Source: Prevotellaceae bacterium KH2P17 (lineage in GTDB: Bacteria; Bacteroidota; Bacteroidia; Bacteroidales; Bacteroidaceae). From it: 59,680 nt of DNA. The position numbers and the translations under genes are program-made. How positions within the stretch are numbered: position 1 is the first letter of the stretch; every line of letters begins with the position of its first letter. The DNA lies in contig FZRE01000021.1 in the NCBI GenBank assembly GCA_900199655.1, forward strand, positions 1 through 59,680, given 5' to 3'. The notes beneath the pieces were generated by a model. It was not told the DNA's origin, did not search any database, and was given only the letters and a program-made list of their open reading frames with translations. Positions 1 to 8,141 of the stretch are shown piece after piece.

Positions 1-237
1 TACACCGCGGCCATTCGCAAGATGATCTACACCACCAATGCCGTTGAGGGATACCACCGCCAGGTGCGTAAAATCACGAAGACCAAGGGTGTCTTTCCTA
101 CCAATGATGCGCTGTACAAACTTGTTTATCTTGCCTATCGTAATATCCGCAAGAAATGGACCATGCCGCTGGCAAACTGGGGACAGACGGCGCAACAATT
201 GGCCATAAAATTTGGAGACCGTTTCAAGATTATGTAA
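1..237 (+). pseudogene. IS256-family (mutator) transposase, C-terminal part, cut by window edge
   Basis: The reading frame is open from base 1 and ends with TAA at 235-237; the first ATG at 22 is internal. The protein contains the C-terminal IS256/mutator signature IYTTNAVEG followed by a basic stretch and KG-FPTNDAL, where the Glu of NAVE is the last acidic residue of the DDE catalytic triad. The rest of the gene lies to the left of the window, so whether the full element is intact cannot be told. An inverted-repeat-like end follows at about 357-409. Confidence 0.85.
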
Positions 238-356
238 CTTTGCGCTGTTGCGGGCCCCTCGTTGTCGAAACGCGATTAAAAATCGCGTCCCGCCGACCGA
301 GGTTAAAGCCTAACGGAAAAGACGCACTGACACAGTTGAGTTGACTACCCCAACTT

Positions 357-409
357 GGGCAGGCCACTTTGCGTAGGTCAACTGGGTCAGTTTCGAGTGG
401 ATTTTCCAT
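357..409 (+). repeat. IS-like terminal inverted repeat, left copy
   Basis: Read on the minus strand this begins GGAAAATCCACTCGAAACTG and continues with CTACGCAAAGTGG. It matches the sequence at 1069-1120 in the opposite orientation at roughly 80 percent, with the two named blocks identical. It lies about 120 bp downstream of the IS256-type transposase stop, so it is probably the right end of that insertion sequence. Confidence 0.6.
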
Positions 410-430
410 CCATGTCCTACTTTACAAAAT

Positions 431-1044
431 TTATTTCTTGCAGCCGTATATGATTTCTTTTGTTTCATAGTGTCGTCTATACGTTTTTTTTAATTTTACT
501 AACCTATTATTTTTATCATAAGTAAATACACATGTATATGAAATAATGACGTCAGACATATTGGGCTTATACGTATAACTATATTGGGTAATAAGACTAT
601 CCTTGACTATAATGTTAATACTAAACACATAGTCAACACTGGCATCAAGATATGTGTAATACTTATTGATATCTTGTATAGAAATCTTTTTTCGCTCCCC
701 TATTGGCTTTGTAAACAACAAGATTTCGCTTGGGTCATAACTTGACAAAATATCAGCAATAATACATGCATCTTTATATATGACCTCGGGATATTTTAGA
801 ATTATTCCATAATCAATTAGACTATTAGATTGACTTAAAAATATCTTTTGACGTTTGATATAATCTGCGGACAATTTAATCAATCTACCTTTTTTATTAT
901 ACACTCCGATTTTTTTTCGTGTAGAAATAAACTTCTCTCTACCTTACAACCATTGCTTAAAATTGTTACAACAGTCTGTGATTTCAATTCTAAACTATTT
1001 AGAATTGAAATCACAGAAAGTATTAATATAGCACAAAATCTCAT
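431..1044 (-). pseudogene. AT-rich secreted protein gene split by a frameshift in an A8 run
   Basis: Two overlapping minus-strand frames form what looks like one gene. The first (start at 1044, MRFCAILILSVISILNS) has a signal peptide and runs to 880. The second (431 to about 904) continues with VYNKKGRLIKL and ends with IIYGCKK. The switch falls at a run of eight A on the coding strand (T run at 910-917); one extra A would join HEKK directly to IGVYNKKG. The product is not recognised; the KKxGxYxxxGRLIKL motif recalls repeat proteins of the YwqK/MORN-like kind, but weakly. Base composition is far more AT-rich than all neighbours, suggesting horizontal acquisition. Whether this is a dead gene, a phase-variable one or an assembly error is open. 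Confidence 0.5.
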
Positions 1045-1068
1045 TACTAATCTTTTATTTAGTTTCTT

Positions 1069-1120
1069 GGAAAATCCACTCGAAACTGTCCTGGTTGGCC
1101 TACGCAAAGTGGTCCACCCA
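1069..1120 (+). repeat. IS-like terminal inverted repeat, right copy
   Basis: This is the inverted partner of 357-409; both arms carry GGAAAATCCACTCGAAACTG and CTACGCAAAGTGG. The two ends face away from the AT-rich segment between them, as if two related IS copies, one now mostly deleted, flanked it. No transposase remnant of the same family is visible immediately to the right. Confidence 0.55.
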
Positions 1121-1246
1121 AGTTACTGCACATCTGATATGTTAAAATGTTCCTCATTCTTCCTTTGCGCTGTTCCTTTTTTCCTACGCCATTGTCAGTA
1201 ATTGTTTTTTGCAAATATAAACATTAGTTGCAACATCGCAAGCGTT

Positions 1247-1462
1247 TTAATTCTTTTTCACTTGCGTTTTTCTGAGAGATTCTCCTTCAAGTTCTATCCT
1301 GATGGCCTGATGCACGATTCTGTCCATGACGGCATTGGCCACGGTCTTGTCGGCAATGGCATCGTTCCATCCCTGTATGGGCATCTGGGAGGCAATGAAG
1401 GTTGGTATTATTTCATAATCCATGATGTTCTTGAGTTGATTTCCGACCTGAAAGGCCGCAAG
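1247..1462 (-). pseudogene. IstB-like (IS21 family) ATPase, C-terminal remnant
   Basis: Minus-strand translation in the frame ending at the stop 1247-1249 gives a typical IstB C-terminus: ...FIASQMPIQGW-NDAIADKTVANAVMDRIVHQAIRIELEGESLRK. SQ-P(I/V)-W, the AD-(A/V)-DR-VH block and IELEGESLRK are family hallmarks of the IS21 transposition helper. There is no ATG and no Walker A segment; the N-terminal two thirds are gone. It abuts another truncated gene fragment at about 1467-1631 on the opposite strand, so the insertion probably broke that gene and then decayed. Confidence 0.65.
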
Positions 1463-1523
1463 CTGACAACGAGGTGTTTGGCAGATTTCTTGCTGCTCGG
1501 GGAGCCATCTACCACATCAACGG

Positions 1524-1631
1524 TCAGCAAACAGTTACCCTCAAAGGCAATACGGCAATGACTATATGTACTGCCAGGCAGTGATGGCAGCCGTGTCAAA
1601 CGGCAAGCTAACCAACTTTTACGCCGAGTAA
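1524..1631 (+). pseudogene. Possible C-terminal fragment of an unknown protein
   Basis: The frame ending at TAA 1629-1631 reads YGNDYMYCQAVMAAVSNGK-LTNFYAE, which looks like genuine protein and not like an antisense shadow, but has no start codon. It lies next to the IstB remnant and stops 54 bp before the following lipoprotein gene. I cannot assign a family. It may be the surviving 3' end of a gene cut by the IS21-type insertion. Confidence 0.3.
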
Positions 1632-1685
1632 GCGCGCTGTCCCGGAAAGTTTGTGTATATTTGCATTCATCTAAACAATGATGAG

Positions 1686-2159
1686 ATGAAAAGAAACTGG
1701 ATGTTATGCTTATGCTCATGGCTGCTTGTTGCATGTGGTACGGGCCGGCTGACGGAAGACCAACGCATGCTGGAACAGATACGGACAGATGTCGGCTTTC
1801 GGCTGGACTCGCTGCAGCGAATTGACGAATGCAGTTAGAGTTTCGCTTCTGATGCAGTTATCACTGCTGCGCCCGACTATGAGCTGAAGCCCGACGGGAG
1901 CCTGTGGGTGTACCGAGCCATCCTTGCCGAGCCGTTCCACGCCCAGCACGAAGAGGTTGTGTGGCATAACTTTTATGAGATGCCTGATTCTGCCATGACG
2001 GAAGCGTTGTCGGCAGAGTATGGCCGACGTATCGGCGTGAGGGAAGGCCGGCCGCAGAAATACGGCACACAGAGAGGCAGCGATGGCAAGCTCTGCCGCC
2101 TCTTGGATAAGAAGATGGTGAACCAATGGCGGCAAGAAGTGGGCCTGCCTCCAATCTAA
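1686..2159 (+). pseudogene. Lipoprotein (DUF6624-like C-terminus) interrupted by an in-frame TAG
   Basis: From ATG 1686 the frame encodes a lipoprotein signal (MKRNWMLCLCSWLLVACG, lipobox LVAC) and runs to a TAG at 1836-1838. The same frame continues without further stops through DYELKPDGSLWVYRAI to QWRQEVGLPPI and a TAA at 2157-2159. The downstream part has VREGRPQKYGTQ and EVGLPPI, which resemble the C-terminus of DUF6624 proteins. Read across the TAG the product would be about 157 residues. The simplest view is a recent nonsense mutation. The next gene starts at 2165, so the pair was probably an operon. Confidence 0.6.
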
Positions 2160-2164
2160 CAAAA

Positions 2165-3424
2165 ATGAAACCAACCGTTGCCAAAGCGGGCTTAGCCGTC
2201 TGCCTGCTGCTCATCCTGTTAACCGTGTTCCTCTTTTTTCATACCGGCGGAACCGATGCAGGCAAAATGAAAGTGGCCTATGGCGCTTTCATCCTCCTCA
2301 TGCTGCACGGCTGTTACCGGGTGGTGTGGCATCTCCGCCATCCTTCAGCGGCCGGCGAAGTGGAGGAAATGGAGCAACAGCTGCGCCAACATACAGGCAC
2401 CAAGGAGCTGTTGCAGCTGTTCTTAGACCCCCGGCAGATGAGGTTTCGCACCGTCGGTAGCCTGTTCATCCTCCTGGTTCTTTATCTTTTCGCCCGCCCT
2501 GTGTGGTTCTGGGCGTTTCTGGCCCTCACCGTTTGCATCAAATCCTTTTTGTTCTTTCAGATGTACCGCTATCAAAAAGCGCATGCGCATTTGGTAAATA
2601 CTATTGCCGAAAAGGCCTTAAACAGACTTGAAGAGGGATGGGAAATCAGTGAAAACGCCAAAACCGCCCCACAGGCAGTTGCCGCCGTATTGCTGCAACT
2701 CACCGAACTCGCGCGCAAGACCGTTGGCTTTTATCTGGCCAAACCCGACGACGACCCCCTGCCCGTGGGCGCTTCCAAGTTCGGCGGGCAGCCCGATGTG
2801 CCCCCGGACTTTGAGTGGCCGCAGGGCGATACGGGACAACCGCTGCAGCTGTTGCTGCAGATTAACTGTGCCCATCTGGCCGCCTACGATGCCGACAAGC
2901 TGCTGCCCGCCTCCGGCCGGCTGTACTTTTTCTGCGATGTCAGCGCCATCGACAGCGGCAACGCACACCCTGCCGTCTGCGTGCTGTACACCGACCGGCC
3001 CGCCGCCCAGCTGCACCGGCAGGCTCCACCCGCATTGCTCAGGGCCGATTTGCGCCTGAACGAGCGCCTGTTGCTCTTCAACATGATAGAAACAATACCG
3101 TCTTACGACGACATGCTCCGTCTTGGACTGGCCAACCCCGAGCATCCTTCATTCGATGAATACTATGATGCAGTAGAAGTCGGAAACCTGCAGAACCCCA
3201 CCGATGCTGCCGGAACGCTCTTGGGATACGCCGATACGATACAAAGCTCCATGCTGTCCGACCGGCCCGCAGACGACATTCTGCTCCTACAGATGTACTC
3301 TATAGAAGATGTAGACGACGGTCTTCAGTTCGGCGACAGCGGGATGCTCTACTGCTACATCACCCGCCACGACCTGCAGCAGCGCGACTTCTCGCACGTG
3401 AGATTTGAGATGCAGAGCTTTTAA
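2165..3424 (+). CDS. DUF1963 (YwqG-like) protein with N-terminal membrane segments
   Basis: Start chosen at ATG 2165 (MKPTVAKAG), which immediately precedes a hydrophobic helix, instead of an upstream ATG overlapping the previous gene. The N-terminal 130 residues contain about four hydrophobic segments (AVCLLLILLTVFLFF, YGAFILLMLHG, FILLVLYLFA, FWAFLALTVC). The remainder is a DUF1963/YwqG-type domain: SKFGGQPDVPPDFEWP, LLLQINCAHL, GRLYFFCD and a C-terminal LLLQMYSIEDV...DSGMLYCYITRHDL block. Function of the family is not established. A paralogue follows at 4643-6046 with a substrate-binding lipoprotein in between. Confidence 0.8.
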   Translation: MKPTVAKAGLAVCLLLILLTVFLFFHTGGTDAGKMKVAYGAFILLMLHGCYRVVWHLRHPSAAGEVEEMEQQLRQHTGTKELLQLFLDPRQMRFRTVGSLFILLVLYLFARPVWFWAFLALTVCIKSFLFFQMYRYQKAHAHLVNTIAEKALNRLEEGWEISENAKTAPQAVAAVLLQLTELARKTVGFYLAKPDDDPLPVGASKFGGQPDVPPDFEWPQGDTGQPLQLLLQINCAHLAAYDADKLLPASGRLYFFCDVSAIDSGNAHPAVCVLYTDRPAAQLHRQAPPALLRADLRLNERLLLFNMIETIPSYDDMLRLGLANPEHPSFDEYYDAVEVGNLQNPTDAAGTLLGYADTIQSSMLSDRPADDILLLQMYSIEDVDDGLQFGDSGMLYCYITRHDLQQRDFSHVRFEMQSF

Positions 3425-3492
3425 GAACCCCCAGATATCCATAATAACAAATCTTTTTGAATTCTGCAAACTCATCAAACAATCATACAGCA

Positions 3493-4506
3493 ATGAACAA
3501 ACAGAAAATTACAGATGGTTTTAAAATGGCCATTCTTTCGGTTTTACTGATGATAACGGCCACCGTAGCCGTTAGTTGTGATAGTCAGGACGGACAAGAA
3601 GAAAAAGAAACAGTGCCTAAAACTTCCCTGAACGATTTCCCCATTCTTGACAGTTCAACGTCTACGCAGCCGCTTATGGTAATTCTGGCAGCCAAGGTTC
3701 TTGGGCTTCCTTATAAGTGGTGGCAAGACCAAGCCGTTACGCAAGTGTGGTATGTCGCCATAGATTGGCAAAAAACCTCATTGACGGAAACCCAACAAGC
3801 GGCATTACAAAAGAAGCTGAACAGCAGCACGACCCATGGCTCCTATATGAACCTGCTCGACGGCAAGGCTGAACTTATCGTCGCTTCACGCAATATATCG
3901 CGCGATGAGCAGAAGTATGCCGACGGCAAGGGCGTAAAACTGATAACCCGCCCCGTTGCAAAAGACGGGTTCGTGTTCATTGTCAACAAGAACAACCCTG
4001 TAACTTCCTTGTCTACGCAGCAAATTCAGGACATCTACACCGGTAAGACCGAAAACTGGAAAGAGGTGGGTGGAAACGATGCAACCATACATCCTTACAT
4101 CAGGAATGCCAATTCCGGCAGCCAGGAGAAGATGGAAACAATGGTCATGAAGGGCCTCACAATCGTTGGCAGGCCTGGTATGGAGACGGGAACGATGGCC
4201 GGCCCGTTCTACGAAATACGCCGCGATGCGGACGGAATAGCCTATACGCCTTTTTATTATTACAACATCATGACGCGTGGTCAGGACTATGCAAAGACCA
4301 TAGGCGTAGAAGGAGTGATGCCCGACAAACAGACCATCAACGACGGAACATATCCTTATGTTTCCGAAATCTTTGCTTCCGTACGGGCGGATGTTGACCA
4401 TAACTCGCAGGCCTATAAACTTTTCCAATATCTAACGCAGTTAGGCGCCCAATCAGTCATAGAGGAAAGCGGTTATATTCCTTTGTCCCAAACAGCAAGA
4501 AAATAA
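3493..4506 (+). CDS. PstS-like phosphate-binding (PBP superfamily) lipoprotein
   Basis: The start at 3493 (MNKQKITDGF) gives a lipoprotein signal with lipobox AVSC near residue 30. The mature protein has PstS-type features: ELIVASRNISRDE, VFIVNKNNPVTSLSTQQIQDIYTGK-TENWKEVGG, RNANSGSQEKMETMVM (the SGS ligand-binding motif) and a C-terminal YKLFQYLTQLGAQSVIEESGYIPL. Known family members bind phosphate or other oxyanions for ABC import, but no pst permease or ATPase genes are adjacent; the neighbours are two DUF1963 proteins. It may therefore be an orphan binding protein or sensor. Specificity for phosphate is inferred only. Confidence 0.8.
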   Translation: MNKQKITDGFKMAILSVLLMITATVAVSCDSQDGQEEKETVPKTSLNDFPILDSSTSTQPLMVILAAKVLGLPYKWWQDQAVTQVWYVAIDWQKTSLTETQQAALQKKLNSSTTHGSYMNLLDGKAELIVASRNISRDEQKYADGKGVKLITRPVAKDGFVFIVNKNNPVTSLSTQQIQDIYTGKTENWKEVGGNDATIHPYIRNANSGSQEKMETMVMKGLTIVGRPGMETGTMAGPFYEIRRDADGIAYTPFYYYNIMTRGQDYAKTIGVEGVMPDKQTINDGTYPYVSEIFASVRADVDHNSQAYKLFQYLTQLGAQSVIEESGYIPLSQTARK

Positions 4507-4642
4507 TGGATTGGATGGATATAATCCCTGACCTTTGTATATGATGTTTGTGAGAAGCGTGCAGTTTTATGGCTCCGCGAAGTTTTGATACTTACGGAAT
4601 AAGAATCCGACAAGTGTTGTTAACCCACCAACTTTTTATAAA

Positions 4643-6046
4643 ATGAATTTTCACCAAATTGCCATCATCGCCCTGGCCACCCTGCTCTTCGGCGTGTTGG
4701 GCGTGCGTCACTACCTTAGCGAGCGGCAGGCAAGGCAGCCGCTCGATGGCGACGAACCCTACCGGAGCCGCACCGTGTACAGCTATCCGCCCTTGCTGCG
4801 GCAGTTCATGTGGCCGTTTTTCCGCCATTTCATTGTGGGCAGCTGGCAATCTTGCCTGCTGTGCTGGGCTGTTCTCGTCATGCTTGCCCTTGGGGGCATA
4901 GAGGCAGCGGTCGCTCCGCTGCTGTGCTTGCTGCTGTTTTACGGCCGGCAGATGTATCTCGGCTATAAAAGGTATAAGTTCATGCACGAGAGCGGCATCC
5001 TCACGCTGCTCTTGCCGGATGGCGTGTGCACAGCCGTGAGCCCGGCAGACATCGACCGTCCCGACGATGCCGAGTACATCTCAAAGCGCACACTCGATGA
5101 CTTTGCCGTCTGCAGCTTCGTTCCCTGGGAACAGGTAACGGCCGTCCACGTTTTCGACGACATGGTGGCGGTGGAGTCGGAGGAAGAAATGTCGCTTTTC
5201 TTCCCCTCCGGTCCCGATGAAATGGACGATATTCGGCGCTCCGTGGCGCCCTGCTTCAAGAAAGTGAAGGCCGAGATGCACCTGCTCGACCTCGACGAGG
5301 CCAAGCACGAAATGGAAGAAGACGCCTCGCTGGCGCTCTACCTCTCGCCTTACGATCCTGACGACAAAGAGCGGCCCGAGGTGACTTCGCAGACCGGCGG
5401 ACAGCCTAACATGCCGCCCGGTGTAGACTGGCCGCTGCACAACGGGCAGCCCATGAGCTTCCTGATGCAGGTGCGCATCAGCGAAGGAGCGGCCGACGCC
5501 AAGACAGAAGATGAGCTCAGTCCGCTGGGCAGCGGAGGTATGCTCTACTTCTTTGCCGACCTCAAGACCGCTGACCGGGACGACCAGCAGTCGTACCGGG
5601 TTCTTTTAGTGCCCGAGGAGGGCGACTACGCCCCGCGGCCATTCCCCGACGAGCTTACGCCGGCGTTCCGTTTCGACGGCTTTCCGCTGGTTTTCAACAA
5701 GGGATTGGGCTTCCTCGACCCCGGCTCTTACGACTACCGCTACTGCGACCCGGCCATATCAAAGGCAACCTACGATACGGTTGTAGACCGGTATCTTGAC
5801 GATTTCCCGATAGTAGTGGGCCACATGTTCGGCGGCGGGCAGTGGGTTGAGCGGTCGTCTTTTGGCCATGTAGAGGGTCTGGAAGAAGAAGGCTGCTTCC
5901 TGCTGTTGCAACTCGAGGGCTTCGAAGCCGAGGAGGGGCTGCACCCTTTGCAGCTTGGCAGGCCGCAGTCGCGCATGTTCTTCTACATCACCAAGGCCGA
6001 CCTCGCACAGCACAACTTCTCCCGTGTGCTGGTAGACTGGCAGTAA
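4643..6046 (+). CDS. DUF1963 (YwqG-like) membrane protein, second paralogue
   Basis: 467 residues with an N-terminal helix (MNFHQIAIIALATLLFGVLG), a second hydrophobic region near residues 65-105, then a cytosolic-looking PH-like stretch (DDFAVCSFVPWEQVTAVHVF) and a DUF1963 domain: TSQTGGQPNMPPGVDWPL, SFLMQVRISEG, GGMLYFFADL and LLLQLEGFEAEEGL...SRMFFYITKADL. It shares its layout with 2165-3424, including the FYIT/CYIT-(K/R)-DL C-terminus, so the two are duplicates that have diverged and gained a binding protein between them. The start is preceded by a 136-bp gap after the binding-protein gene. Function unknown. Confidence 0.78.
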   Translation: MNFHQIAIIALATLLFGVLGVRHYLSERQARQPLDGDEPYRSRTVYSYPPLLRQFMWPFFRHFIVGSWQSCLLCWAVLVMLALGGIEAAVAPLLCLLLFYGRQMYLGYKRYKFMHESGILTLLLPDGVCTAVSPADIDRPDDAEYISKRTLDDFAVCSFVPWEQVTAVHVFDDMVAVESEEEMSLFFPSGPDEMDDIRRSVAPCFKKVKAEMHLLDLDEAKHEMEEDASLALYLSPYDPDDKERPEVTSQTGGQPNMPPGVDWPLHNGQPMSFLMQVRISEGAADAKTEDELSPLGSGGMLYFFADLKTADRDDQQSYRVLLVPEEGDYAPRPFPDELTPAFRFDGFPLVFNKGLGFLDPGSYDYRYCDPAISKATYDTVVDRYLDDFPIVVGHMFGGGQWVERSSFGHVEGLEEEGCFLLLQLEGFEAEEGLHPLQLGRPQSRMFFYITKADLAQHNFSRVLVDWQ

Positions 6047-6120
6047 TCGCCCTTTACCCGTCCCTTCCTCCGCAGCCGTCCGTTGCCCGTAGGCTTGCTG
6101 CTGCGGGTGAAAGGCTGTGT

Positions 6121-6893
6121 AAGCGCAATTTAGAGACGGAGTAACAGAATGATTTTTTCGTTGCTGCAGTGGTTTAGAGACAGAGTAACAGAGTATTTTT
6201 TCCGTTGCTGCAGTGGGTTTATAAGTTAGGAAAGCGTAAGCAACGATGTACTGCAAGGGTAACTGGTATCCTCCCCTTGGAAAGGGGAGGCGGAGGAGGG
6301 GATGACCACATGGCAGGCAGTTGGCAATTTTCGTGCGCTGTCATCCCCTCCTAACCTCCCCTTTCTAAGGGGAGGATACCGGTTTGTCCTGTGGGTATTG
6401 TGCTCCATTGCCCCATTCATCACCCGCTCTAATCATAATTCAAGCAACGAAAAAATTACTCTGTTACTCTGTCTCCAACCCACCACAGCAGCAAAAAAAA
6501 CATTCTGTTACTCTGTCTTTAACCCACCACAGCAACGAAAAAATTACTTTGTTACTCTGTCTTTACCCCCCAACAGCAGCAAAAAAAATATTTTGTTACT
6601 CTGTCTTCACTGCACAGCAGGCCGCCGGCAGGAAACGGCAAGCAGCAAAAATAATACTCTGTTGCGTGGTCTCTGATAACTAGAAGCTAATCAGCAGGAG
6701 ACCTGTCGCAGCGTTTGCTACCTTTAGAAAGGGTAGGATAGGGAGGGATGATGACTTATAAAATTGCTCTTTAAAACTCCAATTTACAATCTAATATAAA
6801 TCAGCAGGTTACAAGCAGTAAAGCAAAAGGTGCCGTTCAAGCCCCTTGAAGGGCACCTTCAAAGGGCTAAAAGGTATCGTTCAAGGAGCTTGA
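6121..6893 (+). repeat. Composite repeat R1 (GAGTAACAGAGT elements, 116-nt hairpin, 22-bp palindrome array)
   Basis: The gene-free stretch 6047-6991 is filled by a mosaic of repeats. It contains several copies of a GAGTAACAG-type element followed by A/T tracts and GCTGC (around 6137, 6186, and inverted at about 6460-6680), the 116-nt hairpin at 6265-6380, a degenerate half hairpin near 6718-6752 and a triple palindrome at 6836-6894. Order and orientation match composite copy R2 at 44783-45411 and are inverted relative to L1 (9705-10095) and L2 (40189-40835). Open frames here, such as those rich in CYSV-S-PPQQ, are repeat artefacts. Confidence 0.75.
6265..6380. repeat. 116-nt long inverted repeat (hairpin element), copy 1
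   Basis: Arms of about 40 nt begin GGTATCCTCCCC and end GGGGAGGATACC, and each arm holds an inner CCTCCCC/GGGGAGG palindrome of its own. The loop is unique between copies 1 and the others. Three other copies of exactly 116 nt lie at 9808-9923, 40548-40663 and 44914-45029. Confidence 0.85.
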
Positions 6894-6894
6894 A
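6836..6894. repeat. Triple 22-bp-spaced palindrome array A
   Basis: Units start at 6836 (TTCAAGCCCCTTGAA), 6858 (TTCAAAGGGCTAAAA) and 6880 (TTCAAGGAGCTTGAA), exactly 22 bp apart. The 7-nt spacers are themselves inverted partners: GGTGCC before and GGCACC after the first unit extend its stem. Confidence 0.85.
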
Positions 6895-6991
6895 GCATAG
6901 TCCCATACTGCCAGATATTGTTTTGTTACGCTGTCTGTAAAATCTTCAGACAGCGCAACAGGGTAATTTTTTTACTGCGGGTGGCGGTGGG

Positions 6992-8116
6992 TTATTTGCT
7001 TCCTTTGCGTCTATTGCACTCTTTACACAACATTTGGCAGTTCTCGATGACCGTCCGGCCGCCCTCTCTCCACGGCGTGATGTGGTCTCCTTCCATGAAT
7101 TCGTAGTCGAACTCTTTGTGACAAATGGGGCAGATGTGCTTCTGTTGTTCCCATACAGCCAGTTTAATGTCTTCAGGGAAAGTCCGTAAATCGAGGTAGT
7201 GCTCATCGCCTGTGAGTACGTAAGGAATGATACCGGCAGGGCGTTGTATCTCGCTGTCGCGCATGAGTGCTGATATTTGTTGGCCTAAGGCTACCGTGTC
7301 GAGCGTGTGAGTATGATATTGGTCGTAGAAAAGAGCCCAGTCAAGCCCTTTCATAATCTTCTTGAACTTCTTCATGTCGAAGTTGGTAATGGCCCAGTTC
7401 AGTACATTCTGAAAGTAACTCCACAGGTTATTGGCGTTTGGTTCGTGCTGGTGTTGAGCCATGTAGCCAACAACAGTCTGGCGTTTTCCCTCACGTGTCT
7501 CGTGCTCCGCTATCCATTCCAAAGCCTTTTTGAGGAAGTCTTGCCTAATGGGTGTACCGTTCACCAAGTCTTTTCCTAACCTGTAGGCTCCGCAGTTGGA
7601 CTTTGAAAAGTGGCGTTTGGCATCCGTTACAAAAGGGCCTGCATACACGGCGTTGTTTATTTCCTGTTCATTCAGTGGCTTGCCGGCAATGTTGATGGTC
7701 TTGAACCACTCCAGTTTTTCGGACGGTTCGCCCTCGCAAACGTAGATGGTAAGCGGATAGTTGAGGATACGTTGCTGTATGTCGGCAGGCTGATTGAAGA
7801 AGTTTTTGTAGTCATAGGCAAACTTTCCAGCCACATACTCACACAGCGAGAGGGTGCGCTGCTGACCGTCCATCACTTCGTAAGGGCATTCGGCATCGTC
7901 GCTCCGCCTCACCCAATACATTACGTTGAGCGGATAACCGCGCAACACGGTCGTGATGACGGCCTGCTGTTCGGTCTCGTTATAGATGAACTCACGCTGG
8001 TATGGCGGGCGAATGTCCAACTTACCGCTATAGCCGCGTACTCCCAGCTCTTCGTTGTTTATATAACCCTGGATTATCTCACCCACTGTTACCTCTGTTT
8101 GTTTAATAGTCATCAT
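6992..8116 (-). CDS. DUF262 - HNH nuclease fusion protein (GmrSD/SspE-like)
   Basis: 374 residues. The N-terminal half is a DUF262 (ParB/Srx-like) domain: DIRPPYQREFIYNE near residue 35, VMDGQQRTLSLCEYVAG near 90 (the DGQQR motif used for NTP binding or hydrolysis in the GmrS and DndB/SspE group) and WFKTINIAGKPLNEQEI. The C-terminal 50 residues form an HNH domain with a zinc-ribbon layout: CPICHKEFDYEF, GDHITPWREGG and CQMLCKECNRRKG. Family members include nucleases that sense modified DNA. The gene lies 25 bp downstream of an EcoRI-type adenine methyltransferase on the same strand, so the two are probably co-transcribed and may form a modification-linked restriction or defence unit. Target and mode of action are inferred. 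Confidence 0.85.
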   Translation of the reverse strand: MMTIKQTEVTVGEIIQGYINNEELGVRGYSGKLDIRPPYQREFIYNETEQQAVITTVLRGYPLNVMYWVRRSDDAECPYEVMDGQQRTLSLCEYVAGKFAYDYKNFFNQPADIQQRILNYPLTIYVCEGEPSEKLEWFKTINIAGKPLNEQEINNAVYAGPFVTDAKRHFSKSNCGAYRLGKDLVNGTPIRQDFLKKALEWIAEHETREGKRQTVVGYMAQHQHEPNANNLWSYFQNVLNWAITNFDMKKFKKIMKGLDWALFYDQYHTHTLDTVALGQQISALMRDSEIQRPAGIIPYVLTGDEHYLDLRTFPEDIKLAVWEQQKHICPICHKEFDYEFMEGDHITPWREGGRTVIENCQMLCKECNRRKGSK

Positions 8117-8141
8117 AGGTTTTCAATATGTTTAAAGGTAA

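Noticed and set aside
6384..6683. Overlapping open frames rich in LLCYSVS-PPQQ in the repeat regions (also near 40584-40926 and 45033-45292)
   Set aside because: They are translations of the GAGTAACAGAGT repeats in three frames and both orientations, without ribosome sites or protein-like composition.
6992..7150. HNH domain as part of an IscB/Cas9-like nuclease paired with the nearby structured RNA
   Set aside because: The HNH belongs to a DUF262 protein with DGQQR; no RuvC or bridge-helix region is present. The RNA remains of interest but cannot be tied to IscB here.
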